Assembly: GCF_000812965.1 (NCBI RefSeq)
Contig: NZ_JSYN01000028.1
Coordinates: forward strand, 1-64,000
Source: Pedobacter kyungheensis
GTDB taxonomy: Bacteria > Bacteroidota > Bacteroidia > Sphingobacteriales > Sphingobacteriaceae
Reading direction: 5' to 3'
DNA: 64,000 nucleotides
Position 1 is the first letter of the stretch, and each line of letters opens with the position of its first letter. Below, in pieces: positions 8,920 to 17,905 of this stretch. The position numbers and the translations under genes are program-made. The notes under the pieces were generated by a model. It searched no databases and was not told where the DNA came from. It saw nothing but the letters and a program-made list of their open reading frames with translations.

Positions 8920-9528
8920 ATGAAAAAACTATTATTATCATTAGTAGCAGTAGCAGGTTTAGCTTTTGGTGCAAAAGCACAAACTGAAAAAGGAAAATTT
9001 ATTTTAGGCGGTAATGTTGGTTTTAATTCAACCAAAGTAGAAGGTGCTGCTAAATCTGATATCGACTTTAGCGTAATCCCAAGTGTTGGTTATTTTGTAG
9101 GCAACAACTTTGCCATCGGTACTGGTGTAGGTTACACTTATGCTAAAACTGTAAGTGGTGCAGCTCCACACCAAATTGGTGCTTTCCAGGTTTCGCCTTT
9201 TGGCCGTTACTATGTTGGTTTATCAGAGCAATTTAAATTCTTCGGACAATTATCAGTTCCTATGGCTTTCGGTACCGTAAAAGCAGTTGATGCTAACGGC
9301 GATACAGGTGCTAAAGTAGGTACTACTACTTCAATCGGTGTAAACATTGCTCCGGGTTTTGCTTTCTTCCCAACCAAAAGAATCGGTATCGAAGTATCGG
9401 TTAACGGTTTAGGTTATGCAAACAACCAAATCAAAGCTGAAGCAACTGGTGCAAAAACTACCACCAACTCTTTCGGTTTAGAAGCTAATACTTTCGCGCC
9501 AAAATTAGGTGTACAGTTCCACTTTTAA
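8920..9528 (+). CDS. Outer-membrane beta-barrel protein, probably highly expressed
   Basis: 202 residues; signal peptide MKKLLLSLVAVAGLAFGAKA with Q at +1. Eight strand-like segments (GKFILGGNVGFN, FAIGTGVGYTYA, QVSPFGRYYVG, KFFGQLSVPMAFG, IGVNIAPGFAFF and others) and a final GVQFHF fit an eight-stranded OMP_b-brl barrel. It shares layout and motifs (QTEKG after the signal; SPFxRxYV; FKFFxQ; PGF) with the barrel encoded at 3615-4268, so the two are paralogues. Biased codon use (GGT, GCT, ACT rich) and the long regulatory region suggest high, controlled expression. Ligand unknown. Confidence 0.88.
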   Translation: MKKLLLSLVAVAGLAFGAKAQTEKGKFILGGNVGFNSTKVEGAAKSDIDFSVIPSVGYFVGNNFAIGTGVGYTYAKTVSGAAPHQIGAFQVSPFGRYYVGLSEQFKFFGQLSVPMAFGTVKAVDANGDTGAKVGTTTSIGVNIAPGFAFFPTKRIGIEVSVNGLGYANNQIKAEATGAKTTTNSFGLEANTFAPKLGVQFHF

Positions 9529-9573
9529 TTAAATCCTTCCGGCAGGAAGTATTTAACTAATGACTTTTTTTCG

Positions 9574-9610
9574 AAAAGCGCCCCGTATACCAACGGGGCG
9601 CTTTTTGTTT
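9574..9610. terminator. Strong terminator between convergent genes
   Basis: AAAAGCGCCCCGT (9574-9586) pairs over 13 bp with ACGGGGCGCTTTT (9593-9605) around a six-base loop, then a T-run. Its end overlaps the stop codon of the minus-strand M28 gene, which it may also terminate. Confidence 0.9.
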
Positions 9611-11261
9611 ATTTCTTTTCTCTAATGGCTTTAAATTCCGAGCCTGTTTTCCACTTTGGAAAGGTATCTTCATTGCTTAAACGGTAACCCAAATCAAAAA
9701 GCATCCGTACATCTGCTACAATACCCGATAAATCCCAGGTTTTGGCATCAAAATTATCCTGTGGTGAGTGGTAGCGCATTTTGGTAAAATCAGCCACCTG
9801 TTTTAATCCCCATTCCCTGCCATGCTTAACATTATCTACACCAGAACCCGTAAATAAAGCCGGAACACCAACTTTAGCCAGGTTAAAATGATCGGAACGG
9901 TAATACAGGCCAGATGATGGAACGGGATCGGGAACAATTACCCTTCCCTGTTTTTTAGCAGCTTCGGCCGCATAATCTTCGAGTTCTGACTGACCAAAAC
10001 CATACACCACAATATCTTTGGTTTTACCAGCTATCCCCATCATGTCCATATTGATATTGGCAACCGTTTTAGCCAGCGGAAAAACCGGATGTTTGGCATA
10101 GAATTCAGAACCCAATAAACCCTGCTCTTCTGCAGTATAGGAAATAAATAAGATGGTGCGCTCAGGATTTTTGGGCAGTTTTTTAAAAGCTGAGGCAATT
10201 TCGAATAACGAAGCCACTCCGGTGGCATTATCAACTGCACCATTGTAAATCGAATCGCCTTTAACTTTTTCGCCTATCCCTAAATGATCCCAATGGGCTG
10301 AATAAATAATGGCTTCATCATTACGCTTGTTGCCCGGTATAGTGGCCAATACATTATAAGTGACCGACTTTTTAATGGTGTTTTTAACCTTAAGTGAAGT
10401 GGTAACATTTAAATCAACAGCCTTAAACCCTTTTTTACGCGCGCTTAAAGCCAGCTGATCGAAGGATTTTCCATCCAGTGCAAAAAGCTGCCTCGCTTTG
10501 TCTAAAGTAATCCAGCCTTCAACCACTGCCCTGTTCATGCCATTATCGGCCGATTGGAGATTGAGTTTGGATTTAGACCAGCCGCTTCTTACTACTGTCC
10601 AGGGATAAGCAGCAGGCTCGGTATCGTGTACAATAATAATCCCTGTAGCGCCTTGTCTGGCAGCCTCTTCAAATTTATAGGTCCAGCGGCCGTAATAAGT
10701 CATATTTTTGCCTTTAAACAAGGTCGAATCGGCAAATCCCGGATCGTTAATCAGTACTACTACGGTTTTTCCTTTCACATCTAAACCGGCATAATCATTC
10801 CAGCCATATTCGGGTGCAACAATACCGTAGCCGGCAAAAACCAAAGGCGAATTGCTAATGCTTACCTCCTCCTGCACGCGCCTTGTACCTGCAACAAAAT
10901 CGGTTAAATAATTTAGCGCAAGCGAAGTTGTTTTCCCTTTCAATACCATTTTATCTTCAGGCACCGATTTGATCTCAACCATGGGTACTTCCTGAAAATA
11001 ACTTCCGTTATTGCCGGGTGCTAATCCCAGTTGCTCAAACTGTGCCTTTAAATAGTTAATGGTTTTGGTTTCGCCCTCGGTAAAGGGTTTTCTTCCCTGC
11101 AAACTATCGGCAGCAATAACCGAAAGGTATTGTGTTAAACTGCCATCATTAATGGCTTTTATGGCTAAAGAATCAGCAGAAACAGCGGCTGTTTTTGTCT
11201 CTTGCCTGCAGGACGCGAAAAATAAGAGCGCACAAACCGAAAACAAACATGATTTTTTCAT
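9609..11261 (-). CDS. M28 family metallopeptidase lipoprotein with PA domain
   Basis: 550 residues. Lipoprotein signal ending FFASC (Cys18). A protease-associated (PA) insert occupies about 135-260. The M28 core carries two-zinc ligands: His323 and Asp325 in AHWDHLG, Asp344 in AVDNATG, the Glu pair at 378-379 (TAEEQG), Asp in NMDMMG and a late His in YRSDHFN. The family removes N-terminal residues from peptides; this one would act in the periplasm or at the surface. A 52-base gap separates it from the upstream S8 gene on the same strand, so co-transcription is possible but not certain. Confidence 0.92.
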   Translation of the reverse strand: MKKSCLFSVCALLFFASCRQETKTAAVSADSLAIKAINDGSLTQYLSVIAADSLQGRKPFTEGETKTINYLKAQFEQLGLAPGNNGSYFQEVPMVEIKSVPEDKMVLKGKTTSLALNYLTDFVAGTRRVQEEVSISNSPLVFAGYGIVAPEYGWNDYAGLDVKGKTVVVLINDPGFADSTLFKGKNMTYYGRWTYKFEEAARQGATGIIIVHDTEPAAYPWTVVRSGWSKSKLNLQSADNGMNRAVVEGWITLDKARQLFALDGKSFDQLALSARKKGFKAVDLNVTTSLKVKNTIKKSVTYNVLATIPGNKRNDEAIIYSAHWDHLGIGEKVKGDSIYNGAVDNATGVASLFEIASAFKKLPKNPERTILFISYTAEEQGLLGSEFYAKHPVFPLAKTVANINMDMMGIAGKTKDIVVYGFGQSELEDYAAEAAKKQGRVIVPDPVPSSGLYYRSDHFNLAKVGVPALFTGSGVDNVKHGREWGLKQVADFTKMRYHSPQDNFDAKTWDLSGIVADVRMLFDLGYRLSNEDTFPKWKTGSEFKAIREKK

Positions 11262-11313
11262 ATTAAGATGTTATTTTCTGAAAAATACGAAGAAATAGGG
11301 AGAATATGATCAG

Positions 11314-14139
11314 TTACCTCTTTATCAACTTGAACTTCTTAACCTGCTGTCCATCCTGTACAATTACCCCTACATATACACCGGTTGCCAATGCATTTAA
11401 CCCGAAGCGGTTAGTGCTGGATGCTTTTTCATCAAAAACCTTTTGCCCCAGCATATTGTAAACAGATAGATTATAATCTTTAAAAGAACCACTTAAAATG
11501 GTAAGGTAATCGCTTACCGGATTGGGATAAAAAGAAAAATCGTTCTCTTTAAGGAATACCGCGGAAGCGAGATCGCTGCTATACTTACCGTTGGCGGTTT
11601 CGAAGGTAACCCGGTAAAACTGGATCCCCAGTTTGGGGTTTTCGTCCAAAATACTGTAATCCAGTTGATTTTGAACGGGCTGTGTTTGTTTTAAAACCGT
11701 ATAGGTATTTACGCCCGTCTGTTTCTCCCAAATGATGTTCCTGATATCGAGCGTGGTGCCAATGCTCAGGTCGAGTCTGATTTTATCGTCGCTGGTATTA
11801 TTGGCCGATAAACTCCTTACATAACAGGCAACCCCCTGCTGGGTATAATCGATGGTATAGGTCTTTAACCCTGTAAAATTAGTTCCGTTGGCAGCTACAG
11901 CGAAATATTTACTGTTTACCTTAGCCATTTCAAGCTTGATTAAAGTATCAGTTACGTTTAAAACGGGCGACAATACATTGTTAACCAAATTGTAAACGGT
12001 ATAATCTTTTGCGCCAGGCTGTGGATTCCAGTTTAAAACAATGCCATCGTTGCATACATAGCCTACTCTCAATATGCGGGGGCTCGAAATTGTAAAAGTT
12101 GGACTCAAAATCACATTGCCTTCTACTTCCATTTTTAAAATGGCTTTGGCAAAACGATCTGGTGCATTCCAGTTATACAATCCCCTGCTTAGATCAACAC
12201 CTGCGGCGATAGTTTCCCAGGTTTTACCCTCATCATAACTTATAGATAAATTGCCCGATTGGGAATTATAGGTATTATCCCAACGGAAATAATTGTTTTC
12301 ACCGGCAAAAAAACTGCCTTCTTTTTCGGGCGTGATGAAAGTAAAGGTATTTTTAAGCCTGTAGCTATAGGCCAAAGCAAAGTTCTGCTGGCTGCCCTGT
12401 GTAATTCTATCCCCTTTTACGTGAATCTTAAAACTACCAGCCGCCGGATTTTCTAAAGTAACCTGCTGAATGTTGTTAACTAAATCGGCCTTACGCTCTG
12501 CTGCTGCAGAAAGTGAATTTAAATTGGCCGCAGCATTTAAAACCCATGGTAAGGTCAGGCTACCACCTGGGTTTTCGAGGCTCAGATCTAAACCATTTAC
12601 CAGGCCCTGTGCAGCATTTACTACCGCAGCCGGATCGTTCCATACCAGCGTAATTTTAACTTCAGCAACATTGGCCGGTATAGTTATAGGAGTAACCAAA
12701 TCCTGGGCTTTGGCTACCGTATAAACAGCCACCCTGTTCTCATCCAACGTTTTTAGCGCCTGGGCTACATTTAATTTACCATAGCCGTATACATAATCTA
12801 CGTGTGGCGTTCCTAAATCGTCGGCAGCATTAATTAAAGTTGCTTTAATAAGCGAGGCTGAAGGGGCCTTTTTAAATTTCTGGTGATAAAATTGCTCCAA
12901 AAGAATCACTGATCCACTGGTAATGGCAGCAGAACCGGATGTACCATCTTCTCCCAAAGATACCAGCTCGGGTTTTACACGTCCATCGTAAGCCGGCCCC
13001 TTGCTACTTAAATTTTCAGCAACATTTTCGCGGTTTATTCCCCCAATAACCAATACGTTTTTGGCCTGTTTAAAATTCCCCGTTAAATTAGCCCTGGCGG
13101 TTATACCCTGATAAAAGCCTGCAGATGGCGTTTGTGTACCACTATTCCCTGCCGAAAAAACATGGATTAAAGTATCGGTTTCAAAAACCTGCTTATCGTA
13201 TGCAGCAGCTTCAATACCGTAGTTATTATCGATACCCACACCATACGAATGGTTTTGAACGCGGATTTGAAACTTATTTAAATCGGCCGGCAAATCGGGC
13301 AGTAGATTATCGAAACTCGAAAAAGCCAGCTTTGCTTTGGGTGCCGCGCCCAGGCCACGGATAAATGAGTTACCATTGCCAATGGCTAAAGTTGCCATGG
13401 TAGTGGCATGCGCAGTAGCTTTGCCCGTAAGTGTAGCTCCGGGCACTGTTTTACCCAAAATATCGAGATCGGTTACATCGTACATGTCTTCTTTAAGTGA
13501 AAGGTTAATGCCCGTTCCGTCAATGCCCGGGAACAGGCTATGCGCGTTGGCTATCTGGTTGAGGCCCAAATCTAAACCATTAATTACTACTTCGGTTTTT
13601 GCCTGTGATACAATATCTGCATACAATACCTCATCGTAAGCTAAAACCTCTTGTAAGTCATCAGGTGAGATATAAACGGTGCAGATATTGTTATCCTTAT
13701 CAACCGATTTAACCTTTAAATTTTTGAGAAAAGCCGGTGAAACAGCTAAATTTTTAACAGCCAGTCTAACCAGTAACGAATCGCTTTTTTTGCTGTTTTT
13801 ATTCAGCAGTTTCATTAACCCATCGCTTACCTTCCACAAACCACTGGCTACCCCCTGGTAAACAAGACTCGGTGCAAGCGCTGAAACTGCACTTTTCTCT
13901 GCAATAAAGTAGTCGCCGGCGAGTTTCTTTTTGGGCTTTAACAATTGAATTTCACTTGCGGTTAGGGCATGGTTAAACCTGACTAATAACAGTTCATTTG
14001 GCTGCAATAATTCGATATTGCCTTTTGCAGAAAGAAATTTTTGAAAATTTTTATCTACTCCACCAGGTTGTGACTGTGCGTTTAAAGCACCTACACAAAG
14101 ACATAATAATATAACTAAAAATACAGGACTGACTTTCAA
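11314..14139 (-). CDS. Subtilisin-like S8 peptidase with T9SS type A sorting domain
   Basis: 941 residues, secreted. Signal peptide about 1-21 (GALNA, Q at +1). The S8 domain spans about 190-465: His244 in TAHATT, oxyanion Asn332 in SAGNSG, nucleophile Ser401 in GTSGSAA. The canonical GxGVxVAVxD position for the catalytic Asp holds Glu217, with Asp218 next to it. Beta-rich modules follow to about 860, then a type A sorting domain (about 868-941: FYPNPVSDYL, MLGQKVF, ALATGVYVG, KKFKLIKR), the signal for T9SS export and cell-surface anchoring. The start is TTG at 14139: no ATG lies upstream in frame and this codon places the signal peptide correctly. Confidence 0.9.
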   Translation of the reverse strand: MKVSPVFLVILLCLCVGALNAQSQPGGVDKNFQKFLSAKGNIELLQPNELLLVRFNHALTASEIQLLKPKKKLAGDYFIAEKSAVSALAPSLVYQGVASGLWKVSDGLMKLLNKNSKKSDSLLVRLAVKNLAVSPAFLKNLKVKSVDKDNNICTVYISPDDLQEVLAYDEVLYADIVSQAKTEVVINGLDLGLNQIANAHSLFPGIDGTGINLSLKEDMYDVTDLDILGKTVPGATLTGKATAHATTMATLAIGNGNSFIRGLGAAPKAKLAFSSFDNLLPDLPADLNKFQIRVQNHSYGVGIDNNYGIEAAAYDKQVFETDTLIHVFSAGNSGTQTPSAGFYQGITARANLTGNFKQAKNVLVIGGINRENVAENLSSKGPAYDGRVKPELVSLGEDGTSGSAAITSGSVILLEQFYHQKFKKAPSASLIKATLINAADDLGTPHVDYVYGYGKLNVAQALKTLDENRVAVYTVAKAQDLVTPITIPANVAEVKITLVWNDPAAVVNAAQGLVNGLDLSLENPGGSLTLPWVLNAAANLNSLSAAAERKADLVNNIQQVTLENPAAGSFKIHVKGDRITQGSQQNFALAYSYRLKNTFTFITPEKEGSFFAGENNYFRWDNTYNSQSGNLSISYDEGKTWETIAAGVDLSRGLYNWNAPDRFAKAILKMEVEGNVILSPTFTISSPRILRVGYVCNDGIVLNWNPQPGAKDYTVYNLVNNVLSPVLNVTDTLIKLEMAKVNSKYFAVAANGTNFTGLKTYTIDYTQQGVACYVRSLSANNTSDDKIRLDLSIGTTLDIRNIIWEKQTGVNTYTVLKQTQPVQNQLDYSILDENPKLGIQFYRVTFETANGKYSSDLASAVFLKENDFSFYPNPVSDYLTILSGSFKDYNLSVYNMLGQKVFDEKASSTNRFGLNALATGVYVGVIVQDGQQVKKFKLIKR

Positions 14140-14262
14140 GAATTATTTTATTGTAAAATTTTGCTTACATCGCAATTCTTCTCTAAATTAGTATTTATAA
14201 GGTAATTAGCAAACATTATTAACTAACTTATTTTAATCATTATTCATTTAAACCTAACAAAA

Positions 14263-15099
14263 ATGAAAAACGCCAAATTTTTATCATTAGCAGCCGCGTG
14301 CCTGCTATTCACTACTTTATACTCTTGTAAGAGTAATAATACAGAAAACGCAGTAGAGAATAAAACTGATATTTCGAACAATACCCTGGCACAAGTAAAA
14401 ACGCTGGGCTTTAGCACTGATAATATCCGTAAAGTAGAGGGTGGTTATTTAGTTGAAGGTGATATCTTTTTAACAGAAGATAATTTAACTGAGGTTTCTA
14501 CAGATGCGAATCTGAATATTGCTGAAACCGAGCAATACAGAACCACAAACCTGGTTAAATCTTTGCCACGTGTAATCACCGTATCGGTTACCAACCTGCC
14601 TCAGGTTTATAGTGATGCGGTTAATACCATGATTTCGCGCTATAATTCTTTAGGCCTGCGTATTACTTTCCAGAGAGCAGCTACAGGATCAAAAGGTAAC
14701 ATTGATGTAGTTGGTTTTAACGAAGGCCCTAGCGGGGGTTTCATCACTTTAGGTTCGGCCGGTTTCCCAACGTCTTCAGGTAATCCTTACAATCAGATCA
14801 AAATGAATACCAACGAAGCGGCTTATGGCAGCAACCCGAATTTATTGTACCTGGCTTCAGTGATCCAGCACGAAGTTGGCCACTGCATTGGTTTCCGCCA
14901 TACCGATTACATGAACCGTGCCTTTAGTTGCGGCTCAAGTGGTGCCGGTAACGAAGGTAAATCGACTGTTGGTGCGGTAAGGATTCCGGGTACCCCTTCT
15001 CAACCTGATGCAGCTTCATTTATGTTGGCCTGCTCTAATGGCGGTAACCGTACCTTTAATGCAAACGACGTAATTGCAGTAAACTACCTTTACAAGTAA
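14263..15099 (+). CDS. M57-type (HEIGH) zinc metalloprotease lipoprotein
   Basis: 278 residues; lipoprotein signal ending LYSC, then a Ser/Asn-rich spacer. The zinc site HEVGHCIGFRH (His203, Glu204, His207, His213) with the following TDY fits the dual-action HEIGH metallopeptidase family (M57, a metzincin-like group). A C-terminal block with C-G-S-S-G-A-G and a second Cys follows. Expected to act at the outer surface. Divergent from the S8 gene across a 123-base AT-rich gap and ended by a strong terminator; thus one of four peptidase genes in a row. Confidence 0.9.
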   Translation: MKNAKFLSLAAACLLFTTLYSCKSNNTENAVENKTDISNNTLAQVKTLGFSTDNIRKVEGGYLVEGDIFLTEDNLTEVSTDANLNIAETEQYRTTNLVKSLPRVITVSVTNLPQVYSDAVNTMISRYNSLGLRITFQRAATGSKGNIDVVGFNEGPSGGFITLGSAGFPTSSGNPYNQIKMNTNEAAYGSNPNLLYLASVIQHEVGHCIGFRHTDYMNRAFSCGSSGAGNEGKSTVGAVRIPGTPSQPDAASFMLACSNGGNRTFNANDVIAVNYLYK

Positions 15100-15127
15100 A
15101 AATCAGATCAGATCAGCTAATTACCTT

Positions 15128-15160
15128 AAAGGTTCCGGATATATTCCGGAACCTTTTTTG
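15128..15160 (+). terminator. Intrinsic terminator after the M57 gene
   Basis: AAAGGTTCCGGA pairs over 12 bp with TCCGGAACCTTT around a five-base loop and runs into Ts. Confidence 0.9.
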
Positions 15161-15170
15161 TTTTTGATAT

Positions 15171-15193
15171 ATGGTTTGTGTGACACAAACCAT
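15171..15193. repeat. Perfect 11-bp-arm palindrome between convergent genes
   Basis: ATGGTTTGTGT (15171-15181) and ACACAAACCAT (15183-15193) are exact reverse complements with one central base. It lies between the M57 terminator and the end of the S9 gene and has no T-run on the minus side. Role unknown; could be the core of a second termination structure or a protein site. Confidence 0.5.
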
Positions 15194-15221
15194 GGCTCAT
15201 AAAAATTCAAAAACAAAAACC

Positions 15222-17729
15222 TTATTTTCCGTTTTGTTCAATATCACGGTCCATTTCTACCAGATCCACGTCAGCTGGGGTAGAAAAATCGCCAATTAAA
15301 TATTTGTTAAAATGGTCGGCCAGTTTCCAGAATGCATATTCGGTCATATCGCCAAAACCATGACGTTGCCCCGGAATAAGCAAGAAATCGAAACGTTTAC
15401 CGGCTTTCATTAAAGCATTAGCCACACGGATAGAGTTCGCCGGATGTACGTTGTTATCCACATCACCGTGCATCAATAACAAATGTCCTTTAAGGTTCTT
15501 AGCCAGATCAGGGTTTTTATCAATGCTGTATTTAAATGAAGTATCGCCTTTTAACGAGATAGTTTCTTTTACACCATGGTGTTTCTCACTCCACCAGCGG
15601 TTGTAAATGCTGTTATCGTGGTTACCCGCATTTGAAACAGCCGCCTTAAAGAAATCGGGGTAAACCAACATGGCAGCTGTAGACATAAATCCACCACCCG
15701 AATGACCGGTAATGCCCACTCTCGATTCGTCAATAAAAGCATATTTTGAAGCCAGTTGTTCAACAGCAGTTTTCTTATCGGCTAAGCCATAATCGCGCAG
15801 GTTTCCGTAACCATAGGTATGGTACCATTTAGAACGCGAAGGATTACCGCCACGGTTACCTACTGTAATTACAATGTAGCCAAACTGCGCCAAACGCTCG
15901 GTACGGTCCATACTTTTGCTAAAGGCTTTGTTTACCGCCTCTGTTTGTGGTCCAGGGTACACATACTCGATGATCGGGTATTTTTTATTCGGATCGAAAT
16001 CGAAGGGCTTATACATTACACCGTACAAATCGGTTATGCCATCATCAGCCTTAACCTTAAAAGGCTCAGGAAATTTATAACCGGCAGCCATTAGCAATGA
16101 AAGATCGGTAGTTTCTAACTCCATTACTTTCCGGCCTGCACCATCATACAAGGTCGATTTAGGTACCGTATTTACCCTCGAATAGTTATCAACGAAAAAT
16201 GAATTGTTATCGTTCATGTTAATGGCATGGTCGAAATCGCCTGCATTTAACAGCTTCATGTTCGACCCATCGAAATTGATGCTGTATAAATGTAAATAGT
16301 AAGGATCTTCTTTCCCCTCCCGGCCATTTGCAGTAAAATAAAGCACACGCTTTTTCTCGTCGATATTTACAATACTTTCGCAGTGGAAAGCGCCTTTGGT
16401 AATCTGGTTTTTCAGCTTTCCATTTTCATCAAAAAGATAAAAATGTGCCCAACCATCACGCTCGCTCCAGTGAATCAACTCTTTACCATCGTTTACCAAA
16501 CCCGGACGGTTTACTTCAACGTAGGTATTAAAACGCTCGTCAATTAATGGTGTAACTTTACCGGTAGCAATATCAACGGTACCGATATCAATGCGCTTTA
16601 AATCGCGACTGGTGCGCGAAAAATAGAAACGGTTATCGTTACCCAGCCAAACCGACGGGCGGAATTCGTTATCGCGATCTTTATTTAAGGCAGGTTTGCT
16701 CCACACCGAAATACTTTGATCTTTAAACGCCGAAACATTGAGTTTTTTGTAGGTTTTTGCATTAAAATCAAACAACAATACTTCATCCTGAGGGGCCTCT
16801 GCCTCACCCGGCATCTGGTATTTATAAGTTTCTAAAGTTGGGCGGCCAGGTGTAACACTGTTAATTACCCAAAGATCTTTCACCTTGCGCGAATCGGTAC
16901 GATCTAACACAAAATACTTCGAATTTGGCGACCAAAGCACATAAGCTCCCCGACGTTTTTTATTATTTTTCTCGTTCTCTACGTTATTTTCGCCATCGCC
17001 ATCGCTTCCGTACGAGTAAAATTTAACGCCATCTTTGGTTAACTGGTGCTCTACAATGGTGCTATCATCTTCATTTTTAACTGCTTTTTTGTAGTTCTCT
17101 TTATCCATCCAATACAAATTGTAATTGCGCGAAAAGATAATCGCCGACGAATCAGGCGCTACCGAACCCCAGCCTGGTTTTGGTTTAGGTCTGCTGAAGT
17201 TAGGGATCTCAGTTAATTTCGCTGTAGCCAGGTCGTATTTAAAAGAATAGATTTTCTTCTGCAATGAATCGGCCGCTTTTTTATCCTTGCGGTCTTTTTT
17301 CAGTTCATCAACCGTACTTTTAACTTCGAAAGAAATGCTTTTTTCATCGGCTGCAAACTTCAGGTTCTCTAAAGGCAGGTGCTCGGCATCAAATGGATCG
17401 CGTACAATTAACGTAATATCTGCAGCCAGTTTGGCATTATCGAACATTACTTTTTTGCTTTTGGCAGCGGCATCAACCAGGTACCAGAATTTGCCTTTTG
17501 GGCTTTCGAAAGTGTACCAGAAACGGTTACTTAGTTTTAACCAATGTGGATCTACCGCAGTAGAATATACCATTTTCTTCAGCTTATTTGGCGAAAAACG
17601 CGAAGCAAGCTGATAATTTGCTTTAGGTTGCGGCTGAGTATTTTCGGTAATGGTAAATGTTTTGGTTTGTGCGGCAACAGTTAGCGACAAAAACTGCGCG
17701 CAAACAAGTAGTTTGTAAAGTTTATTCAT
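15222..17729 (-). CDS. S9 family (dipeptidyl-peptidase IV-like) serine peptidase
   Basis: 835 residues, exported: signal peptide MNKLYKLLVCAQFLSLTVAA with Q at +1. The N-terminal two thirds are a DPP-IV-type beta-propeller (repeated WSPNSKYF/VWLGNDNRFYFS-like blades); the C-terminal alpha/beta hydrolase carries Ser677 in GHSGGG, Asp758 in HGDVDNNV and His790 in RHGFG. Family members release dipeptides from the N terminus of peptides and would act in the periplasm on products of the neighbouring endopeptidases. The nucleophile motif is GHSGGG rather than the GWSYGG of classical DPP-IV, so substrate preference may differ. Confidence 0.92.
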   Translation of the reverse strand: MNKLYKLLVCAQFLSLTVAAQTKTFTITENTQPQPKANYQLASRFSPNKLKKMVYSTAVDPHWLKLSNRFWYTFESPKGKFWYLVDAAAKSKKVMFDNAKLAADITLIVRDPFDAEHLPLENLKFAADEKSISFEVKSTVDELKKDRKDKKAADSLQKKIYSFKYDLATAKLTEIPNFSRPKPKPGWGSVAPDSSAIIFSRNYNLYWMDKENYKKAVKNEDDSTIVEHQLTKDGVKFYSYGSDGDGENNVENEKNNKKRRGAYVLWSPNSKYFVLDRTDSRKVKDLWVINSVTPGRPTLETYKYQMPGEAEAPQDEVLLFDFNAKTYKKLNVSAFKDQSISVWSKPALNKDRDNEFRPSVWLGNDNRFYFSRTSRDLKRIDIGTVDIATGKVTPLIDERFNTYVEVNRPGLVNDGKELIHWSERDGWAHFYLFDENGKLKNQITKGAFHCESIVNIDEKKRVLYFTANGREGKEDPYYLHLYSINFDGSNMKLLNAGDFDHAINMNDNNSFFVDNYSRVNTVPKSTLYDGAGRKVMELETTDLSLLMAAGYKFPEPFKVKADDGITDLYGVMYKPFDFDPNKKYPIIEYVYPGPQTEAVNKAFSKSMDRTERLAQFGYIVITVGNRGGNPSRSKWYHTYGYGNLRDYGLADKKTAVEQLASKYAFIDESRVGITGHSGGGFMSTAAMLVYPDFFKAAVSNAGNHDNSIYNRWWSEKHHGVKETISLKGDTSFKYSIDKNPDLAKNLKGHLLLMHGDVDNNVHPANSIRVANALMKAGKRFDFLLIPGQRHGFGDMTEYAFWKLADHFNKYLIGDFSTPADVDLVEMDRDIEQNGK

Positions 17730-17851
17730 GAATAATGGTTTGGAGCGGCTAAATTATTTAATTAAAGCCGATTAAGCTGTTTAATTTTGTAATAAATACG
17801 ATAGTTTATTTAAATATCAAGCCCACACAAATAATTATCAACAACATTACA

Positions 17852-17887
17852 TTTGATATAAAATAACTAAGGGATTTTATAGTTTTG
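17852..17887 (+). promoter_or_regulatory. Candidate promoter of the first deacetylase gene
   Basis: -7 element TAGTTTTG at 17880-17887 (exact TAnnTTTG) with a TTTG at 17852-17855 as a possible -33 box; the 24-base spacing is at the long end. Start of transcription would fall about 12 bases before the ATG at 17906. Confidence 0.5.
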
Positions 17888-17905
17888 CAAGCATATATAA
17901 TAACT

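Noticed and set aside
8778-9035. Minus-strand frame antisense to the barrel gene
   Set aside because: Covers the promoter and signal-peptide region of a well-supported gene; no domain.
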